DNA of 64,000 nucleotides, from contig DF237006.1 of assembly GCA_000708835.1 (NCBI GenBank), positions 131,817 through 195,816 on the forward strand, given 5' to 3'. Shown piece by piece: positions 1-12,610 of this stretch. A program made the translations under genes and the position numbers. Origin of the DNA: Klebsormidium nitens. Lineage: Eukaryota; Streptophyta; Klebsormidiophyceae; Klebsormidiales; Klebsormidiaceae. Within the stretch, counting starts at the first letter, position 1; the number at the start of each line of letters is the position of its first letter. The notes below the pieces were generated by a model that did not search any database, was not told the origin of the DNA, and saw only the letters and a program-made list of their open reading frames with translations.

Positions 1-781
1 CAAGCACAGTATAACAATTTGGAAGCCAAACATCTTTGGCCATCACGGCGGGCGCACTTTGTCTTCAGTGCAACCAGTAAGTCATATTGAATTACTTCCA
101 CCAGTTCATTTGGACATACTGTATGAAGGTATTCCCCTCTCGACCACCAGTTGTCTAACCTTTTGAGCCAGGACCAATCTCTCCTGACTCGCAACCACTT
201 TTGCAGATTTGGAGGTTGTGTCCATTCTGAAGAGTCAACATTTGAGATTTTCTAGACCTTTCTATCATTAATATTGGAAGACCTTTTATTTCCAGGGTCG
301 GTCCTCATTCTTGAAAGGACGTTGGGGCGCTGGGGCTCACCTCCACATACACCTTGCCATCCTCCCGCTGTGCAAAGCGTATGCCAATTGGCTTTTCGAG
401 AGTCACCAGGTACTCATCAAGGTTGAAAGTGTATTCCTTGTGGTCCTCAACAGTGCCGGGCCAGCCTGCCTCTACTCGAAGCCCTCTCCGTACTCGTTTA
501 CGCTGAGCAATTGTCCTTGAATGTAGGAACCTTCTGAGAAGCAAGACATGATCTGGGAAAGCACCAAGTGACGTGGCTGAAGAAGGCAATGCACAAGTAG
601 TGCTCAGCTTCTTCCGCCTATGTGGTCCGGCCAATTTTGACACCACCAGGAGAGTGCCCTCCTTGGGTGCAAAGCTTGCCTTTTGAAACTTGGAACCAGA
701 CTTTTTGTGGGGACCTTCTCCTAGGCATACAGCCCATCGCAGAGTGCTTGCGGCAGCTGCCCTTTTAGCAGCCCAAGCCAT
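1..781 (-). CDS. PDZ-like plastid protein, 5' exon (partial, runs off left edge)
   Basis: The first coding exon reads on the minus strand from an ATG at 781 to about 341, where GAG is followed by a GTGAGC donor, giving 147 in-phase codons. The first ~110 residues are rich in Ala, Ser, Lys and Arg, as expected for a plastid transit peptide. They are followed by an acidic stretch and the motif EYLVTLEKPIGIRFAQREDG, which resembles the start of a PDZ fold (carboxylate-binding loop region) in plant plastid PDZ proteins. The rest of the PDZ domain should lie in exons at positions below 300 or outside the window, and I could not place them. Function is therefore only a guess: a thylakoid or stroma scaffold. 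The upstream in-frame non-ATG codons were not used as start because the ATG at 781 opens a good transit-like sequence. Another possibility is an unrelated plastid protein with a chance resemblance. Confidence 0.45.
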
Positions 782-1348
782 TGACAAACTTCTTGCCACC
801 CAAAATCTACAACAGGGCCTTGTGCGAGGTTGAGAAATCTTTACATGCTCATTGTTTTACAACCTGGTGCAAGGAACGTGACACTTCTCTGGGCTTGTGC
901 TGGGATTACGATGATCCTAGGAGGCGCCCCCAAGAAAACTTCTTCTTTGTCACATTGGCAAAAAAGTCTGGAGCATGATACATCTGCTAGGTTGCACTGC
1001 GAAAGTTGACCCAACGAAACCTCTCCACTCGTCTTTTGACACTCTCCTTTCGCTTAGCGGCATGTGCGGCCGAGTTCAAAGTAAAATCTTGAAAGACGTG
1101 TGTCAAGGGGTTACTTGAAACCACTTGAGTTATTCTTGAAAATGTCGGGCTGGGGATCAAATAAATAACGCAACGCATCTTGACTTGATCAAATGCAAGG
1201 CAAATGCACACAAATCTTTTGTCAAGAACTCCACCTGCAAAGCGCTCTTCTATTTACAGGAGACCTGACTCCTGCCTTTCTCTCCCCTTTTGAACTTGCT
1301 CTAGGTGGAGAACATCTGCGCACCACTTTCTCCTTGCGCGTTGTTGAA

Positions 1349-2512
1349 ATGGCGGCATCAATTGCTAGATTCCCTTTGGGAGGCAGTTTGGCTTGTCGGT
1401 CAAGCATAGTCTCACCAGTTGCGGGCGCCAGGAATCAACACTACACCGGGAACGTCCTTCCGTTTGGGAGCTTGACGTGCAGAAGAACGACAATACACGC
1501 CCTAGCCCCAAGGGCCTCAGGGAATTCAGCAGACAGCAATGCCGAGGGGAAAAATGATGGGGACCAGGCGCAGAATGCGGCACGCTTTATCTTGGAAAAG
1601 GCGGGCATGTCAGAGACTGCCAGTTCGTCAGGGGGCGGCTGCTGCGGTGGCGGGTGCGGGGGGGAGAAGGCAGACGCCAAGTCTGCGGCACAGCAATTTG
1701 CAGAGTTGGAGGCAACATTTGTCACCGGCCCGGTCAGCATTATCTCTTTCCATCAAACGGGCCCTGTGCGCATAAAATTGGAAAGCGTTGCTGCTTTTGA
1801 GGTGTGGCTCCTTTTCCTCTATTGCAGCCGTGACAATAGTCAGCAAGTGCAATTGGTGGTTTGACTGGAGAAAGTGTCTGCCATTCTTTAAAAAGGAGTG
1901 CTGAAGCCGTTACTTGCCGTGCAGATGGAAGGTAACATCACCCGCGACGACGTGCAATCGGCCTATCGGAGCGCCCCGGTGAGCGGCACTGATTGCGCTC
2001 GAGCCACGTCCTTTGAGCTTTGATGGGTTCACTGTTCATATGCAGACACATAAGAGACAGCTTCCCCTTTGAAACCTTTACATGTCATGAATCTTCTCTG
2101 AATGTCATCAACAGGACCACCCCACTTCTGGTGCCTTGACTTTACCTCTATATATCTGACGAGACTGACGACAACGAGCTTAAGGTCCACTTCTTGACGT
2201 GGACGGCCGTCTGCGGGAAGTCAATGGGGACAGGGTTGAGGCTGATTCGCATCCTTTAAGAAACCTGAGTTTCTTCCCATCAAGCCGCAAAGTTGATATT
2301 CGATTTCATCTCTTACAATAGTGTTTTGTAAGAAGAAGCGTCTCACTTAAGTTGGCAGGCCCACTTGGTGAACCTCAAATTTCCTTCATCCTTGGATGCA
2401 GGATGGTCCGAGTGAAGAGAAGTTTCTTGATATTGCCGCCATTCTTGCGGAAGCATCAAACGAGTCTGAGAACTTTGTCTTTGAGGACGACTTGGATGAG
2501 CTGATGGTCTGA
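1349..2512 (+). CDS. Small plastid-type hypothetical protein with a Gly/Cys-rich patch
   Basis: I do not recognise the family. Proposed exons are 1349-1732, 1925-1978 and 2402-2512, giving 128, 18 and 37 codons (182 residues), all in phase 0. The ATG at 1349 opens a sequence poor in acidic residues and rich in Ser, Arg and Ala, consistent with a plastid transit peptide of about 55 residues. A Gly/Cys-rich patch follows (SSSGGGCCGGGCGGE), a possible metal- or redox-sensitive site, then a short helix-forming stretch (QQFAELEATF). The last exon is strongly acidic and ends FEDDLDELMV before TGA. Exons 2 and 3 have clean GCAG acceptors, and exon 2 a GTGAGC donor. The donor of exon 1 (GTCAGC at 1733) is weak, so that junction is the least certain part. 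Confidence 0.5.
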
Positions 2513-3454
2513 CCTGTTTGTCTTTCGGAGGAAGAGCTTGCAATGATGTACCATAGTAGCGGAGAATAAATTGCTCGCAATTGGTTTGATGTTTGAGGAA
2601 TAAACGGTTCTCCTTGATAGCTCTGAGTGAGGAATTGTCCAGGTAATAAAGAAAGTGTAAGCAGGACGATTGCCTAGGTTAGGTGTAACGATTAAGCAGA
2701 ACGATTGCACTTCATACCTTACCAGCCGGCACTGAAAAGGCTGGGCTCGGCGGCCGCAGCTTCTGCAGTTGTCATGTTGGCAGGAATGAGCTGGGCGGCT
2801 AGTAACATTGCACATGTAAACGAATCTGGACTGACTGGCTATCTAATGGCTAGGCCTAGATTGATGATATGAGTGTATGCATGCGGCATTGATATGTAGT
2901 GATCCAAGTTATACCAGACATAGACTTGGCTTATATAATACTTATGATGCACCGCATGGTAATGCAGCCGTTATGTGCAGGCGTGCATGGTGGACTTAAG
3001 GCGCTTGCATGAGCTTTGACCTTACGTTGTAGCATGAAAATCCGCCGAAAACACGAATCCCAAATGAAGAGCCAAATGGGCGCGGCGGCGCCGAAAACAG
3101 ACCAGTGGTGAGACAAAACTCGCCTTTCAATGCTCGCTCGGATTCCTGGGAAGCATCCAAATGGAGCAGAATTTGGAAGAACCGGTTCAAAGAGCGCACT
3201 CTTTTAGCATGGAGCGAGAGCACTCAAAAGATTGTCTTGCATGGAGAGATCTTCGACGCCAGCGGCAGCGATGAGACGTTCCAATCCCCCCAGCAAGCAA
3301 GGATGGATGCCACCCTGCAAGCTTTGAAAATGAAGTGATTATTGCACATGATCAACCTCTCACGGGTTGCGCCAACGATAATTAGATGCTATTCTTAAGG
3401 TATTGACATTCTTCACTTCTGTCCTTCTACTGGTCTATAAACAATTAGCCTGCT
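2513..3454. other. Intergenic stretch, no supported gene
   Basis: This spacer follows the stop of the small plastid-type gene. A short plus-strand open frame at 3105-3338 (77 codons) has no recognisable family, transit signal or splice context, so I do not call it a gene. Confidence 0.4.
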
Positions 3455-3665
3455 AGATCGACCTGTTCGACCCTGAAAGAACAAGCGCAGGGACACAGCG
3501 GTTGACATCGAAACATGTGGGCATCTTCAAGAAGCACCATGAGGCTTCTTTCGGAACCTCGCTCAGGGCGGATTGGTTCTGGGGATCGCTTCGAGCGCTG
3601 TCTCGGGGGAAAGGTCTCGCATCTCACCAGCGATCGTGCGTTGTACTTTATGTGCACTTTGTGGC
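3455..3665 (-). pseudogene. Inverted partial copy of the gene at 31.7-33.9 kb
   Basis: Read on the minus strand, this segment closely matches 32.87-33.09 kb of the plus strand by eye (mostly identical bases with scattered changes and small indels). It carries the 3' part of that gene's third placed exon, with the residues HIKYNARSL beside the same GTGAGA donor, and then most of the following intron. Because exon plus intron is copied, this is a DNA-level duplication, not a processed retrocopy. There is no start codon, acceptor or downstream exon, so it cannot encode the protein. It sits directly before a partial RIO2 copy. Confidence 0.75.
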
Positions 3666-3749
3666 CAGGTCGACCACGGGCGACTTTAGGATCTACCGCC
3701 ACCCCCCGCCACTCACCAGACAGAAGCGCAGTTCAGTGTTCTTCGATAG

Positions 3750-5476
<1,727 letters not shown>

Positions 5477-6222
5477 GTGAGATGCGCACCTTGACCATGC
5501 GAGGTTTTGCCCAATTTTCCCCCTGTACTGGCTGGTTCAGTCAAGAACAATGAAGGTTGACGTTGGGAACGGGTGCCGCTTTGTCACCTGCTTCTATACG
5601 TCGGACGTGCCTCTAATGATATTGGTCTCCTACGCTGAAAAGGAAGATGGTAACCGAATCTTGAAGGCATGGAGTCAGAAACTGAGACTTGTCGGGGAAA
5701 GAAAAGACAGCGCTCGGGAAGTTTCGGACTTTGCGGCACATCCAAAAGCCGCCTCATCAACCCCAGAGCAGCGTCGAGGTTGGCAATTATAACCTGAACC
5801 GCGTCTCGTGGAGTAAATTGCTAGATACAAATCAGAGCACATCAGCTATTGCAGATGTTCTTGAAAGCTCCCTTGGTCTGTCTCAGTTTTGATGCGCGTT
5901 ACGAGCAGGCTGCACCTCCAGGCTGCACGAGATATTGGGTTCTTGTACCGAGATGATCGAGGTACGCATGTATTCAAGTCTTCTAAACATTCTCAATCTT
6001 GTAACCGGTAGGATGCACGAGCTATACTCTTTCTGGTTGTCAAGCTGCCTCATACATGTGCAACGGGCAGCTAAAACAAAGGCCTTACAATTCAAGGGGG
6101 CGCTGCTAAAATCTGAAAGCCAGAGTTTTAACGAACCCGGCATGAGCTCGGCTTTTGTACAAGTTTGGCCAGGCCCGGGTCCATGCGATTTGCGATAATG
6201 ATTGCGTCACATGATATGGTTA
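5477..6222. other. Intergenic spacer, no supported gene
   Basis: Short open frames occur on both strands, but none has recognisable residues or good splice context. It separates the RIO2 pseudocopy from the 3' end of the minus-strand zinc-binding-domain gene, and probably holds that gene's 3' untranslated region. Confidence 0.4.
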
Positions 6223-9200
6223 CTATTGTCCATCCAATCGGATATATTGCTGTAATGTCAATGCTTTGCTGGGGGGTGCAACCCTCCTGCCCTCTGGCAA
6301 CGGCAGCAGGTCCACGTCTACCTCCTTTTTCCGCCAAGCATTGATACGGGAGCCCTCCAGATGATAGCGTATCAAGTCCACCAACCCAGACTTGAGCGCA
6401 CGCTGAGGAGCACCTTGCTCTGCACGAGCGGACGCCATCACCTCCTGGCACTGCACGAAGAAAGGGGGAGCTCGTACGTAAAAGTGTGCAGCAGAATGGT
6501 TGCTCTGGTACACAAATCAATAGCCAGTCGCCGCCACTGTTCCGGCCCAGAAGAGAAGGGAGAGTAAAGAAAATCGATTATGTACACGAATGGGATGGCT
6601 CCACGGCGTGGAAGCCCAAGTATTGAGCAGCCGGAAACGGCTTGCGACTGCTGTTGACCTGCTCGCCTGAAACGAATGAAGGAGTTAGAAGGATATTTCC
6701 CAAACAGAAGATTCAAAACCCAACAACGCCCTGACTGAAGTATGCTCGGTCTAAGACAAAGAAAGATCAAAACCCGCACCTTGAGAAGGCCTGCGGTGAG
6801 GTCGGTGTTGAAGTTCTTGAGCACGGAGGGCGGTATCTTCCGCACGATTGACTTCATCTGCGCCAGCTCGTTCTCCAGCGACTTGATCGTCGCCTTCAGC
6901 GTCTCGATGTTCTCACTCCGCGCTTGCGTCATCTGCGTGATCTGCGTTCAAAAAGAGGACGTCAGAAACCGGTACTCTCAGAACCAGCACAGGAGTCTGT
7001 AGTCGAAAATGAAAAGATTGCGACTCACCTGCAGTTTAAGCGCACTTCTGATTTCCTACGATATTCGTTCCTGAAAAGCTCGCAGAAGTCAACAGATCAA
7101 TCGTGACTAGTTTCACCGAAACTAGACATGCATTCGGCGCAAAGGGTCCTACATATCAGCAAGAACCTTTTGCGTTAGGTTGTACAAGCCTGCTCTATTA
7201 CAATCCAGCTCGACTCCGGGTTGGAAACATGAACGAAACCAACAAGCCTAGGGTTTCCTTGGTGCTGATGCCATCTACAGAGTGTAGATGGCACAGCCGC
7301 TCGGTTGGTGGCTTCAAAACTAAAGACCGTCAGATGCACGTGTCTTTTCGACCGACACGTTACTAGCCAGCATCAAAGCGACAGAATGTCATAACGGTAC
7401 GCGTGAGAACCTGTCATTACCTACTGCCGAGTGAGATCGACGAGATGGATCCCACAGTACAGCAGTTTGTACGAAACGTGCACCTTCAAAAGCTGCAAGG
7501 ATTGCCGGGTACACGATCCAGGCCGTCCGATCGGCCAGCTTCTGCTCATCGGACGGTCCAAGATCACGTAAAGAGGCTCTCTGCAATTTCCACACAAAGA
7601 GCTGTAAAAAGGCGAGCGGGAAGAAACACATGCAGCGCGCGGCGCTCACTTCGGATCGCGTGATGTAGAACTTGTAGATGGCCTTGTCCACGTCGCTGGC
7701 CACGTTGAACAGCTCGCCGGCCACTGCCATGCTGCGCTCCAGCACCGCACTGCTGTCGTTGATCTTCACCTGAGATGCGACACACGGGGCGGTGGAGAAA
7801 ACGTCAGAAGTCTGAGTCCAGGATAGGCATGCTTCTTCAGAAGGAGCAGCGAAAGTCTAGCGCTGCTCCCCACGACGCAACATCTAGGTCTTGACACCGT
7901 TCGGGTCATCGTACGGGGAGATCTCGGGGTCTACAGGACTTCGCTTGAACCGAAACCCGCTGACTGAAGCCGATGAGAGTCCTTTCAACACTTGACAGCT
8001 CGTCCTAGTCTCATCTGCGACAAATGGGTCCGCTTCCACAGGACTCCGTCATCAACATTTTTATTAATGGAACCGGCGTCAGATTTGCCTTACCAGCTCC
8101 TCCTCCGCAAACGCGAGCGCCGTTGGGTGCGTGGGCAGGTACTTGGCTTCCTCCAACGAATACGGGTCGTGGTTGTCGTGCTCAAGAAACGTGCGCACCA
8201 CCGCCGTGTCGTCGCCGTCGGGCTGCGGCCCTGCGGGACTGTCGGCGGTCGGTACTGTGACCTGCGCCAATCGAAGCGAGCGTGAAGCGCATGCGAACGT
8301 AGTGAACGACGGAATGCGTATTGTGTGGTCCTCCGACTGCCTCGCTCAAGGGCGCCGTATGCGCCTGCGTTTCACCCAGACATGACTGGTTCTGCAAAAG
8401 TGAAAGAGCAACGGCAGATTAGGAAGGCGAGGCGGCGAAGCTTCCCCACATGGGCCAGACCTTCTTCTGAGAGTCGGCGATGTGGTGAGTGGAAAAGTGA
8501 AAAGCAGACCTGATGGAGATGTCAAAGGTAAAGATCTTCGAAGATATCGACCGGTCGGGCACTTACCAAGACAACGCATTCTTCTCAACAGAACGAATTA
8601 TGACTTGGACGAGGGCCTTCCTAAGCAGACTGCTTGCACGATGGTGCAAGACTCAGGTAGTCTTTGGTCTTTCGATTGCGCACGCAGACCTCCGTACTGA
8701 GTAAAACCAAACCAGAAGCTCAACCGAAGGAAGTTGCCTTTTTAACGAATTCCATAAGCAGGTACGATTGTTGTTTCATGCTCTGGCTCGCGAAATGCAA
8801 GGTTCCAATCAAACACCCAGGCGGACCCAAAACGACTGAACACGCACCTTCTCAGCACATGCCGTTCTCTTGCTACTAGCCACCCCCGATGACAAGGAAC
8901 GCTTGAATTTTCAACACCGAGAAATTTGTCTCCAAGCACTGGCACACGCAAGCATCACCTGGACCCGAAACCCGCACTCGCACCGCCTCGACTTGTACCT
9001 CTTGTGCTCCTCCCCCTTAGGCCGGTAGCTCTGGTCCTTGCTGCCCCCGCGGTGGCAAATGTACGTCGTTGCCCAGCCTGGCCGGGGCCGCTTCACCGGA
9101 TAGCGGTTCTCCAGCCGCAGGTGGACCTGCTGCCAGAATAGGATCTCAATCTGGTCTAAATACAATGTCGATTATGGTACACCTCAACTTGGATAGTGAA

Positions 9201-10999
9201 ATGAAGACCAATTTGGAAGATTGTATAAAGTGCACAGAAGGATTCAGTCATCGAAACTTCCAAGACGGGGGCACCTTGATCTTTCGATTGAGGAGATTGA
9301 CAAGAGGTAAGTGGCTCTGGTAGGCGATCCGAACGGGAGCTAGGCCCAATAGCGATAAGAGGGACATCAAGCAAAGTCCAGGCATTGTCGAGGCAGCGGG
9401 AAGAATCCTGTGATGCTAGGAGCAGCTCGAGGTATAAAGCGGTGCTAAGGTGGTCAACTTGATCACAATTCTTTCATCTTAAATTTTCTACGGCTGCAAA
9501 GGGAGCCCCCTGCTCACCCGGTACTTGAGCAGGATACTCTCAATGTACGGGATCACGTCCTTGAGCGGCATCTCCAGCGTCTCATTCCACTGCAGCTTCG
9601 TCCGTGCGGCTCGCTTCGTCTGCTTGACGGGCCGGCCGTCAATTACTTCCTCCGCTCCCCTCTTCACCCCCGCTGCCTCCTGCTCGGCCGCAGCTCGACA
9701 GAACATGCACTTCTGCCTGCGGGCGTCAGCGTAAGCCCCGGGAATGCCGTGCTTCTGGGGGTCAGTAATCCAGTCCTTTGCCATCCGCTCCTGCACGTGG
9801 CACAGCGTCTGGTCAGATCGGTTCGCAAGATGTGGGGGGCCAGGCCTTGTCTCTCTCGAAAAAGCAGTTCTGCTGAGTCAACAGCATCTGAAAGAGCCAC
9901 CGATTCGTCTTAATCAGTCGCCAGCACAACCAACACCTCATCCTGAGCTTACGAAGCCCAAGAAACCACCTCAAGTTATAATCCAGACGAAGAGAGACCA
10001 CAAGATTGATCCAAGTTGGTTGGCCCTGCAACTGAATGTGCTTTTCTGGGTACACTGAGGTTATGGTCATCTAAGAAAACGCTCCAAGCCTTCCATATGT
10101 GAAAGACTTTAAGACTTGGTGCCAACTTTGATCGCCTGACATTCACTTGTGTGTGGTCCTGTATGCCAGGATGACCTCCTGTCCAAGTTTGTAATGCTGC
10201 TTGCCTTATCCTCAACAATAAGGCCGATTCACAAGTAAGCCAGAAAACGTCCCGCTTGACTCCTACCTGGATGCCTCTTAGGGCGTAATGATTTCCATTT
10301 GCGGGGCAATGACAGCTGTCCACTATCTCCCGCCACTGCCCAGTATGTGCAACCAGTTTCTCAGGCTTGTTCTTGAAGAACAGCAGTGGTTCTCCATCGG
10401 GCGTTATCCTGGCGTCCAGCCTGTCTTGGTACTGCTTCCAGCGGGCAATCACTGAGCGGTGAGACGTGTCGCTCTTCTTGTTGAAGAACGCGGGGTCCGC
10501 TTGCAGGATCTCTTCCTCGCTAGGAAGTGTCTGGAGCAGGATGTTGTCCACCATCAACCTGTGGGAAGAGGAATACTTTGAACACTGCAGAGATGGCCCT
10601 CACTTTGAGGTTCTGCTGAAAATGCAACTGAAAATAAACAGTCAAAAAATGCACGTTTCTCATTTAAGAGAAGGGGCAATGAAGATTGTGATTGGAAGGA
10701 GGGGCGGAAAGTATCATCATGCAATATTGATAGCAAAGCTTGCTAGCATTGAAATTGACCTTATTGAAAATTTTGCACAAATCAATACTGAAGGGGAGAT
10801 CATTATGGATGGAGACAGAGTTCATCCTACAGCCAGGCGGCATTCACGTTGCAATTCCTCTGCCGAAAAGTTTGAGCCACTTACTTGTGTGCTGCCTGGT
10901 TGAATGCATACCACTTCCTCGTGTACTCTTCATAGTCTGTCTCCTCATCTTCTTCAACAGCCAGCAGGGCTCGGGTGTGCTCCCCCACTTCGTCATAGC
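6223..10999 (-). CDS. FAR1/integrase-like zinc-binding domain protein (5' end not placed)
   Basis: Eight minus-strand exons join in phase: 10999-10885, 10558-10267, 9808-9518, 9150-8959, 8261-8094, 7769-7650, 6941-6780 and 6450-6223. Every junction has GT-AG ends, and the frame stays open for more than 500 residues. The first placed exon begins mid-codon after an acceptor, so at least one 5' exon is missing. Exons 2 and 3 carry DSCHCPANGNH and, about 40 residues later, KCMFC, an arrangement like the H2C2 zinc-binding domain of integrases. Exon 4 has TTYICHRGGS and SRRCECGFRV, and exon 5 has FLEHDNHDPYSLEEAKYL; together these resemble FAR1/CaRF-type DNA-binding modules. Exon 7 is a coiled coil (IETLKATIKSLENELAQMKS). 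I see no catalytic DDE or recombinase core in the placed exons. It may be a domesticated transposon-derived DNA-binding protein; this is inference from motif patterns. Confidence 0.65.
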
Positions 11000-12218
11000 C
11001 TGCAATGCCAGGTCTCAGTGACTCTGATCCTGAAGAATGCTGTTCTTCAGCAATAGAAAGAAGACTTGGACTGGTGCTCTGAAAGTCTCCTTGTAGAGGG
11101 TATCTTCTAAAGAGTTTACTTCCAGGACTTCCAGCACCCTAATCCAACCTTGAAGATGGGAATTGACAATCTATATGCTGTCCACATCGATATTTGTATG
11201 TACGACCTGAGAGGGAAAAGGAAGTCCATTATTGACTGTATGCTTGCCACAAATAACTTACCTGCCCCATAATTGCAGTGTCCCATCATTTTTCCTGGAA
11301 TCTAAATATAATGTGAAGGGTGTATGCCCGTTTTTAGCCACAGATCCGCAACCAGTTCAGAGGCAGCAGCAACACAAGCAGCACCTAGAGCTTGATCAAG
11401 GTCAAATGAAGCTGTCCTTTCATACCTGTATGCATCACTTGGTCTTCATGTCCTTCAGGTGCCTGGTGCACGAAAACAGCCCCGTCCTGTATGTCTGCCA
11501 TTTTTACCAGCTTGCAATGAAGCAGAGGAGCTCTCTAAAAAGTGCGACCGGTTTACCCGGGATACTCAGGCAAAACAGCCAGCCTGATCAGGGCAGGTTC
11601 TTTGAGAAACGCTGGACACCCATGATAACCCACATGCGGATTTGGAAGCAGCTAAGCATGCACCTCATTCAACTTCAAGCTTCAACTTCAACTTCAAGCC
11701 AGCATGTTCAGCTCAGGTTTTCTCCAGGTTTTGGCATTGAAAGAAAGCGCCCTCCCCGTTCGCCATGCCGGTTTTGCCCTTCCCGAACACCGTTCCTGAG
11801 CTCCTCTCACCGCACAATTCCAAACCTCACAGCGATATCACGAAGCTCAATCTAAGCCGTCTACCTCTGCAAAGAGACGGTGTCGATGCAGGACGGACGA
11901 ACCTGCCCAGAGCTTCTCTCCTGGCGCCCGAAATCTGCAAAACAAGAATGGGGACCTTTACAAGAACCGTTACCGCTGCGGCACCTTGCATTAGGGTTGC
12001 CGCCACGTTGCCGCCACGTTGCCAGCTTCAATTAGGTACCGGTAGTCAAGTTCGATCCCCACCACTGCCCGCTAAACGTACAAAGTCGACGAGAAAGTTT
12101 GGGAGAATTCTTTTCGGACGGTACCGGGCGCACAATGGCCGCTGATGGTACCAACCGTCACATCGCGTGCGGTAACTATCCTTGCCAAGCGCAGAAGCAA
12201 CCGGGCACTATGAGTGAC
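11000..12218. other. Spacer between divergent genes; may hold the missing 5' exon of the zinc-binding gene
   Basis: No exon could be supported here. Plus-strand open frames at 11232-11855 and 11765-12145 have no recognisable residues or splice logic. The 5' end of the minus-strand zinc-binding-domain gene must lie in this stretch, because its first placed exon starts in mid-codon. Confidence 0.4.
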
Positions 12219-12329
12219 CTTAGGGTTAGGTCACAAAGCAGTGACGGTATGTTAGGGTTTACGCCACTACCTGTGACGGTTTGTTAGGGTCGCGTGCCTT
12301 CCCTGTGACTGCTCTCCGATTAGGGTTTC
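12219..12329 (+). promoter_or_regulatory. Cluster of telo-box-like motifs upstream of mevalonate kinase
   Basis: Within about 110 bases there are four TTAGGG-type motifs: TTAGGGTTAGG near 12220, GTTAGGGTTT at 12251, GTTAGGGT at 12283 and ATTAGGGTTTCC near 12319. The second and fourth contain the plant telo-box core (AAACCCTAA on the other strand). In plants that element is common near transcription starts of housekeeping genes. The cluster ends about 280 bases before the first ATG of the mevalonate kinase gene. A role in promoting that gene is inference. Confidence 0.45.
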
Positions 12330-12610
12330 CACTAACGGCAGAGCCACTGACCATAGGTTTTTCGTTTGGTTTGGTGTTAGCCGAGCACTTTATCGGCGTC
12401 CGACAAAGGCGTCGACTATTCTCCCAAATTCTATTCGTGACCTTTGTGCCTCTTGCACCACTGCCACCAGCGCCAACTTGAAGATGCAACTTGAAGATGA
12501 TGATCCCTTTCACAAGTTCCAGATTCTGTGTACAAGAAAGTTGCATTTTCTAGGAAAATCTGCAAGCAAAAGGCGAGCAGACAGGACATCACCTCTGTCT
12601 GTGTCCGTTG

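Noticed and set aside
311-520. Plus-strand ORF of 69 codons
   Set aside because: Antisense shadow of the PDZ-like minus-strand exon; no recognisable content.
11232-11855. 207-codon plus-strand ORF
   Set aside because: No conserved residues, transit signal or splice partners; length is possible by chance at this base composition.
12219-12329. Chromosome end or telomere array
   Set aside because: Motifs are isolated and degenerate, separated by unique sequence, and genes continue on both sides.
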